NCBI GenBank assembly: GCA_020436935.1
Contig: JAGQWX010000001.1
Location: forward strand, 186,001 to 250,000
Direction of reading: 5' to 3'
From: Saprospiraceae bacterium
GTDB lineage: Bacteria; Bacteroidota; Bacteroidia; Chitinophagales; Saprospiraceae
Length of the DNA stretch: 64,000 nt
Position numbers and translations under genes: made by a program. Below, one piece after another: positions 60,211-64,000 of this stretch. Within the stretch, counting starts at the first letter, position 1. Every line of letters begins with the position of its first letter. The notes under the pieces are model-generated. The model saw only the letters and a list, made by a program, of their open reading frames with translations, did not search any database and was not told the origin of the DNA.

Positions 60211-61026
60211 CTAAGGTACAATTTTGGTTTTCAATGCCTGGTCGATGGTACCGTCGGGTCTGCTAACAGCTACAATGAGTTCAATGTGTTCTGCAGAAAA
60301 ATTTGCAGGAAGCAGGTATGAATAAGTTTTGACCAGTGGCTGGTCTTTGACCAATGCATCAACAATTGGGTCGCCGCTCACATCAGAGAGCATGGCCCGA
60401 AGCACATGGTCATGGACATAATCCGGTATAATGGAGCCTATGGTTTCCTGTGCATCAATGATGCCCCCTTCAGTAACAAATACAGAGAGCCTGTACCCCG
60501 GCTCCAGGTTTTCTACCGGAAGCATGGATATATTGAGATCTATTTTACGGCTGGCGGCATCAAACCGCACATCGGAAAGCAAGTTGACCGAGTATTCTGT
60601 TCTGAGAATATCTTCGATGTAAGAAGGCCACAAGTCCACAAAATCTACAGGAACAAAAGGCTCGTCGGGAAATTTGATGCGGTTGAGTAAGGCAGCTGGC
60701 TTGCCCAGGAAAGGGTTGTGGAGTGCCTCCAGCCTGTTGGATATGTCGGTTCTGAAATCATACTTTGACACGCTCAGTGGTTCGGTCTGCAAACGGCCAT
60801 GGACCGCCACAATGGCAATTTTTCCCGGAAATGATGCCTCAATGTTTTTGAGTGCGGCACTTCCTTTAGGGCAATTGGGGCACTTGACCCCGGTAAGGTA
60901 TTCTATCAGGACCACACGCTCAGTATCCGGCAATTCAAAGTCAGGGATGGGCACAGGGCTTTCTTTACAAGAACCCAGCATCAGCAAAAACAATAGTATG
61001 AAAAATTGGTACTTCATGTCTGTCAA
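60211..61026 (-). CDS. Omp28-related outer-membrane lipoprotein
   Basis: 271-residue lipoprotein; lipobox LGSC at about residue 20. An N-terminal thioredoxin-like part has YLTGVKCPNCPKGS with a C-x2-C pair, as in the Omp28 family, then GKPAALLNRI (cis-Pro region) and a beta-rich C-terminal half. It may serve envelope redox or adhesion; known members are outer-membrane adhesins of Bacteroidota. ATG 61026 overlaps the upstream DUF6029 stop (ATGA), so the two are coupled. A second ATG at 61017 is possible. Confidence 0.85.
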   Translation of the reverse strand: MTDMKYQFFILLFLLMLGSCKESPVPIPDFELPDTERVVLIEYLTGVKCPNCPKGSAALKNIEASFPGKIAIVAVHGRLQTEPLSVSKYDFRTDISNRLEALHNPFLGKPAALLNRIKFPDEPFVPVDFVDLWPSYIEDILRTEYSVNLLSDVRFDAASRKIDLNISMLPVENLEPGYRLSVFVTEGGIIDAQETIGSIIPDYVHDHVLRAMLSDVSGDPIVDALVKDQPLVKTYSYLLPANFSAEHIELIVAVSRPDGTIDQALKTKIVP

Positions 61027-62690
61027 AATTGTGAGGATAGATTAAATCTTACTCCACTAAAGGCGGGTTCCAGCCTGCAAATCCCTCCACTGCACACAAT
61101 GCCTTCCACCTGTTTTACATAACGCAACTGAAACCTGTTGCCGTCTTTGCTGTAGGTAGCGCCAAGGGCAGGATACAATATTTTTTCCGGCTCTGTAGCT
61201 CCGACAAGCGTCCTTCTTGGGTCAGTATTGTACATGACAGATGCTTCAAAGATCCATCTTGGAGCGAGACCCAACTCCAGCTGACTGAACAGCCAGGAAC
61301 CAAAATCCTGCTGCGTCACCATGTATTGAAACTCCCACCTGAGGGATTTTTTCCGGTCTATTTTGTACAAAATATCGGTGAAGGGCACCACTGTCCTGAC
61401 AACGTCGGCATCGGGTTTCTCCTCATAAATGCGCTGGTTATAGTTGGCAAGCTGCAGACCGGCGGTAAATGACCAGGTGGTGTTGAGTTTATAATTGTTT
61501 TCAATATAAAGCTCTCTGTACAGCTGCTCATTGTCCAGGGTGGCAATCGACGAGTAATTGACGTTGGTCAGCAGTTTCTTATTCCATTTGTACCGCGCGT
61601 CCAGCTGATAGGCCAATTCTGACAATTCCTGTGTGAATGGTGCGTACCTGGCCGGAAGTCGATAGGTATTTTGGCGGTTCATCGGTGGTATAAAGGAAAT
61701 ATATCCGCGGAGGAGTCTGAGGTTGGGGTCAATTCTGAAGTTGAAGTTTTCCGTCCTTTTGCCTTCCAGGGTCAGAGATAGCTTGTCGAGCGACAAACTC
61801 AGACTGGTATAAATCACACTTCCCGGCTTAAATTCATACTTTCCGAAGGATGTGCTTCCATTGGGTTCCAGCTTTGTCGCATAGGGATTGTAGAAGATGT
61901 CTTTTGATTTGAAAGCAGCTTCTGCATACCAGCTGATGCTTTTGTAGGTCAAAGTATTATATGCTGTAAATGCATAGCTATTGTATACCGGACCAAACCG
62001 GTCCACCGGCAGATAAAATTTGAGCGTGTTCACAATGCGGTCCATGGCCTCGTCGGAAATGGTTTTATTGATAAATCCGACTCCTGAAAGCAGGCTCAGC
62101 GCATTGGTCTCCCCAAAAGAATTGTACCATTCTGTGTTAAGTCCTTTGACGGTGCCCTCGTAGATATCAAACGCATTTTTTTGTTTGCCGGCAAATGCTT
62201 TGATGTTGAATTCAGGTGTAAACCGATAGTTGATGCGCGCTCCCAGCAAGGCATTGTCAATAAATATTGGCCTTGATTCATAGGCCCGGTAAATGATACC
62301 CGAACCTATCTGATCATAGATGTACCCTGCCTGTATATCGAGTTTGTCAAATTTTTTCTGTACAAACCATCGTCCAATTCCCTGATCTGAGTAGGAGTCG
62401 TTGGGATTCCTCAAATTGGAATTGATGTACATGTCATATCTGATACCTGCGCTTAGGGTACCATAGTTGTACTGTAGATTGAGCCATGATTCTCCGCCAA
62501 AGAACTGACGTTCATATTGTGGAAGCCCAAAGGCATTGATGGCAGAGTCTTTGAGAAATACGTTTGCATTAATATCGATGCTTCCTGACAGGTATCCCCG
62601 CGTGGCTTGTTGTTCGCCATCTGACTGAGCAAACGCATGAGCACAGACCAATACAAAACAGAAAATAATAAGTTTTTGAAATTTCGTCAT
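61023..62690 (-). CDS. DUF6029 family outer-membrane barrel protein
   Basis: About 555 residues from ATG 62690 (signal peptide MTKFQKLIIFCFVLVCAHAFAQ); the frame from 62711 adds seven residues. The body is a long series of amphipathic strands with RYDMYINSNLRNP, AGYIYDQIGSGIIYRAYE and a terminal strand, ending NLSSQF. DUF6029 barrels in Bacteroidota occur with Omp28 and thioredoxin-like genes, exactly as here. Role unknown. Confidence 0.85.
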   Translation of the reverse strand: MTKFQKLIIFCFVLVCAHAFAQSDGEQQATRGYLSGSIDINANVFLKDSAINAFGLPQYERQFFGGESWLNLQYNYGTLSAGIRYDMYINSNLRNPNDSYSDQGIGRWFVQKKFDKLDIQAGYIYDQIGSGIIYRAYESRPIFIDNALLGARINYRFTPEFNIKAFAGKQKNAFDIYEGTVKGLNTEWYNSFGETNALSLLSGVGFINKTISDEAMDRIVNTLKFYLPVDRFGPVYNSYAFTAYNTLTYKSISWYAEAAFKSKDIFYNPYATKLEPNGSTSFGKYEFKPGSVIYTSLSLSLDKLSLTLEGKRTENFNFRIDPNLRLLRGYISFIPPMNRQNTYRLPARYAPFTQELSELAYQLDARYKWNKKLLTNVNYSSIATLDNEQLYRELYIENNYKLNTTWSFTAGLQLANYNQRIYEEKPDADVVRTVVPFTDILYKIDRKKSLRWEFQYMVTQQDFGSWLFSQLELGLAPRWIFEASVMYNTDPRRTLVGATEPEKILYPALGATYSKDGNRFQLRYVKQVEGIVCSGGICRLEPAFSGVRFNLSSQF

Positions 62691-62862
62691 ATCAAGCCTT
62701 AATGCATGCAAAAGTAGTAAGTATTGTTTTATACTTAACTCTGATTTCCATTTAGCTAAGAAAGTATTAATAATCGTAAAACGTGATACTATTTGACTAA
62801 ACTGTCGTCATAAATACAAAAATCGGCACGATTGTCGTTACTAAAAAACTAAAACAGAGATA

Positions 62863-63357
62863 ATGAAACTACTTGGATGGGCACTTTTTATCACCATTTT
62901 TGCTACCTCGTTTGTTGCTGACGACAGGATTTTCCCGGACGCCACGTTGAAAACGCTGGACGGAAAGTCTGTAAGCATTAAAGATGAGCTGGCAAAAAAC
63001 AAACTTACCTATGTGAGTTTTTGGGCTACCTGGTGCGCCCCTTGTAAAAGAGAACTGGATGCAATGGCTGAGCTTTTCCCCGGCTGGAGAGAGAAGTACA
63101 ACCTCAATGTCATCGCCATCAGTGTGGATGATGCCCGCGGTTTTGCCAAGGTACCATCTCTCGTCAAGTCCAAAGGATGGGAATATGTCATCCTTTCCGA
63201 TATGAACAACACCTTACAGCAGTCGCTCAACTTTCAATCCATTCCACAGACATTTTTGGTGGATGCCCAGGGAAATATACTTTATTCCCACACAGGTTAC
63301 AGCCCCGGAGATGAGTTTGAACTTGAAGAATTATTCAAAAAGCATACGGTTGAATAA
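62863..63357 (+). CDS. TlpA-like thioredoxin family protein
   Basis: 164 residues, exported (hydrophobic N-terminus ending VADDR), thioredoxin fold with active site WATWCAPCKRE and cis-Pro in SIPQTFLVD. The insert and DARGFAKVPSLVK helix fit the TlpA/ResA/AhpC-TSA group that reduces disulfides in the periplasm, for example in cytochrome c maturation. It is divergent from the Omp28/DUF6029 operon, which also has a C-x2-C protein. Confidence 0.92.
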   Translation: MKLLGWALFITIFATSFVADDRIFPDATLKTLDGKSVSIKDELAKNKLTYVSFWATWCAPCKRELDAMAELFPGWREKYNLNVIAISVDDARGFAKVPSLVKSKGWEYVILSDMNNTLQQSLNFQSIPQTFLVDAQGNILYSHTGYSPGDEFELEELFKKHTVE

Positions 63358-63433
63358 TCTGTCCATAGATTAATCTTCACCATTTTTGACAATCTAAATA
63401 CTTCATTTCGCACCTCTGATTTGCAAAATCGCA

Positions 63434-64000
63434 TCATCTGCAGTGTAAATCGTAAGCCGATTTGCTGTCATTGTTTGGAAAACAATTACCGGACAATACA
63501 CTCGATGGCATATACCGATCCATTTCAGGATCATACAAAGCATTGCGCAGAAAATCCACCAATGCAAGTTTTTCCATTTCTGTGAGGTTGAGTTCTTTGA
63601 GCGGGACTTCAGCATCGGCAACAAATTTATTCTCTGATTTGGCCCTGTTCTTAAATTCTACCACGTCCTCAATGGATGTTTTACTGCTTCCATGGAAAAA
63701 TGTCACATAGGAGCGCAAATTGTACAATTGCGGTACTTTAAACTTAAACATATCTTTTTGAGCCCCGGTAAACATGCCCCTGCCCCTGATTCTTGGATCA
63801 TTTTCTGAGGTGTTGAGCCCGCCTATTTCATACATGTCCTTCGTTCCGAGACTGAAAAAGTCCATGGCGCTAAATGATGGACTGGTGTGGCATTTGGTAC
63901 ATTGCCCTTTGGAGAAGAAAATTTTTGCTCCTTCCTTTTGTTGTTCAGTCAATGCTTGCTCATCGCCCTTGAGATATGCCTGAAAAGGAGCCCTGTTGGT
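63434..64000 (-). CDS. Cytochrome c peroxidase (MauG family), N-terminus outside window
   Basis: C-terminal part of a di-haem peroxidase. The frame is open to the window edge; only about 190 residues are visible. The second haem site is CTKCH in GQCTKCHTSPSF; FRTP-like FKVPQLYNLRSYVTFFHGSS and the final LVDFLRNALYDPEMDR are typical of the CcpA/MauG family. A TTG at 63952 is internal and not the start. Reduces hydrogen peroxide or modifies a protein in the periplasm. Confidence 0.9.
   Translation of the reverse strand, partial: TNRAPFQAYLKGDEQALTEQQKEGAKIFFSKGQCTKCHTSPSFSAMDFFSLGTKDMYEIGGLNTSENDPRIRGRGMFTGAQKDMFKFKVPQLYNLRSYVTFFHGSSKTSIEDVVEFKNRAKSENKFVADAEVPLKELNLTEMEKLALVDFLRNALYDPEMDRYMPSSVLSGNCFPNNDSKSAYDLHCR

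Overview
The window comes from a member of the Bacteroidota, most likely of the Saprospiria (Saprospiraceae-like). The grounds are several TonB-dependent receptors with carboxypeptidase-regulatory N-termini, a type IX secretion C-terminal domain, GSCFA and GYDIA-type GHMP kinase families, an ECF sigma factor beside an outer-membrane receptor, and repeated promoter boxes of the Bacteroidota type (TAnnTTTG, often TATCTTTGC or TACCTTTGCGG, at times with TTG about 20 bases upstream). It is chromosomal, with mostly household genes, no rRNA, no CRISPR and no recognisable insertion sequence or phage.

Layout. 1-12 kb: 2-hydroxyacid dehydrogenase (cut by the left edge), peptide ABC binding protein and permease, gcvT, HEAT-repeat cyclophilin, pxpA, PadR regulator, Asp-box lipoprotein, M48 protease, MFS transporter. 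12-18 kb: UvrD-like helicase-nuclease, GIN-domain protein, LVIVD lipoprotein, tRNA-Met. 18-26 kb: a GHMP kinase, then ECF sigma factor, small partner, His/Cys-rich protein and a TonB receptor with an HMA domain (a probable copper/metal locus), then a convergent outer-membrane barrel protein. 26-29.4 kb: an accessory patch in which the 3' end of a YgjP/SprT-like metalloprotease gene occurs three times, separating a lipoprotein/membrane-protein pair and a ParD/ParE toxin-antitoxin module. 29-40.6 kb: serC, rhodanese, glucosaminidase, MerC and HupE proteins, mtaB, GSCFA, two linked unknowns, rlmD, endonuclease-like protein. 40.6-48 kb: fabG with an array of five conserved RNA-like hairpin units upstream on the same strand, a GYDIA-type kinase, dnaX, and a TonB receptor under a TPP riboswitch. 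48-53 kb: DUF2202, aldo/keto reductase, CE15-like esterase, JmjC-like cupin. 53-59.5 kb: dinB followed by an accessory island bounded by repeats and by a copy of the dinB 3' end, holding a T9SS-secreted PKD protein, a TIGR04255 three-gene cluster and a RelE-type toxin-antitoxin pair. 59.5-64 kb: SMUG2-like glycosylase, Omp28-like lipoprotein, DUF6029 protein, TlpA-like thioredoxin and a MauG-type cytochrome c peroxidase cut by the right edge.

The most notable items are the five-unit hairpin array upstream of fabG, the two places where the 3' end of a core gene is duplicated around accessory cassettes, a paired TGCAA-N5-TTGCA operator over the merC promoter, and a dispersed large palindromic repeat family with two members here.
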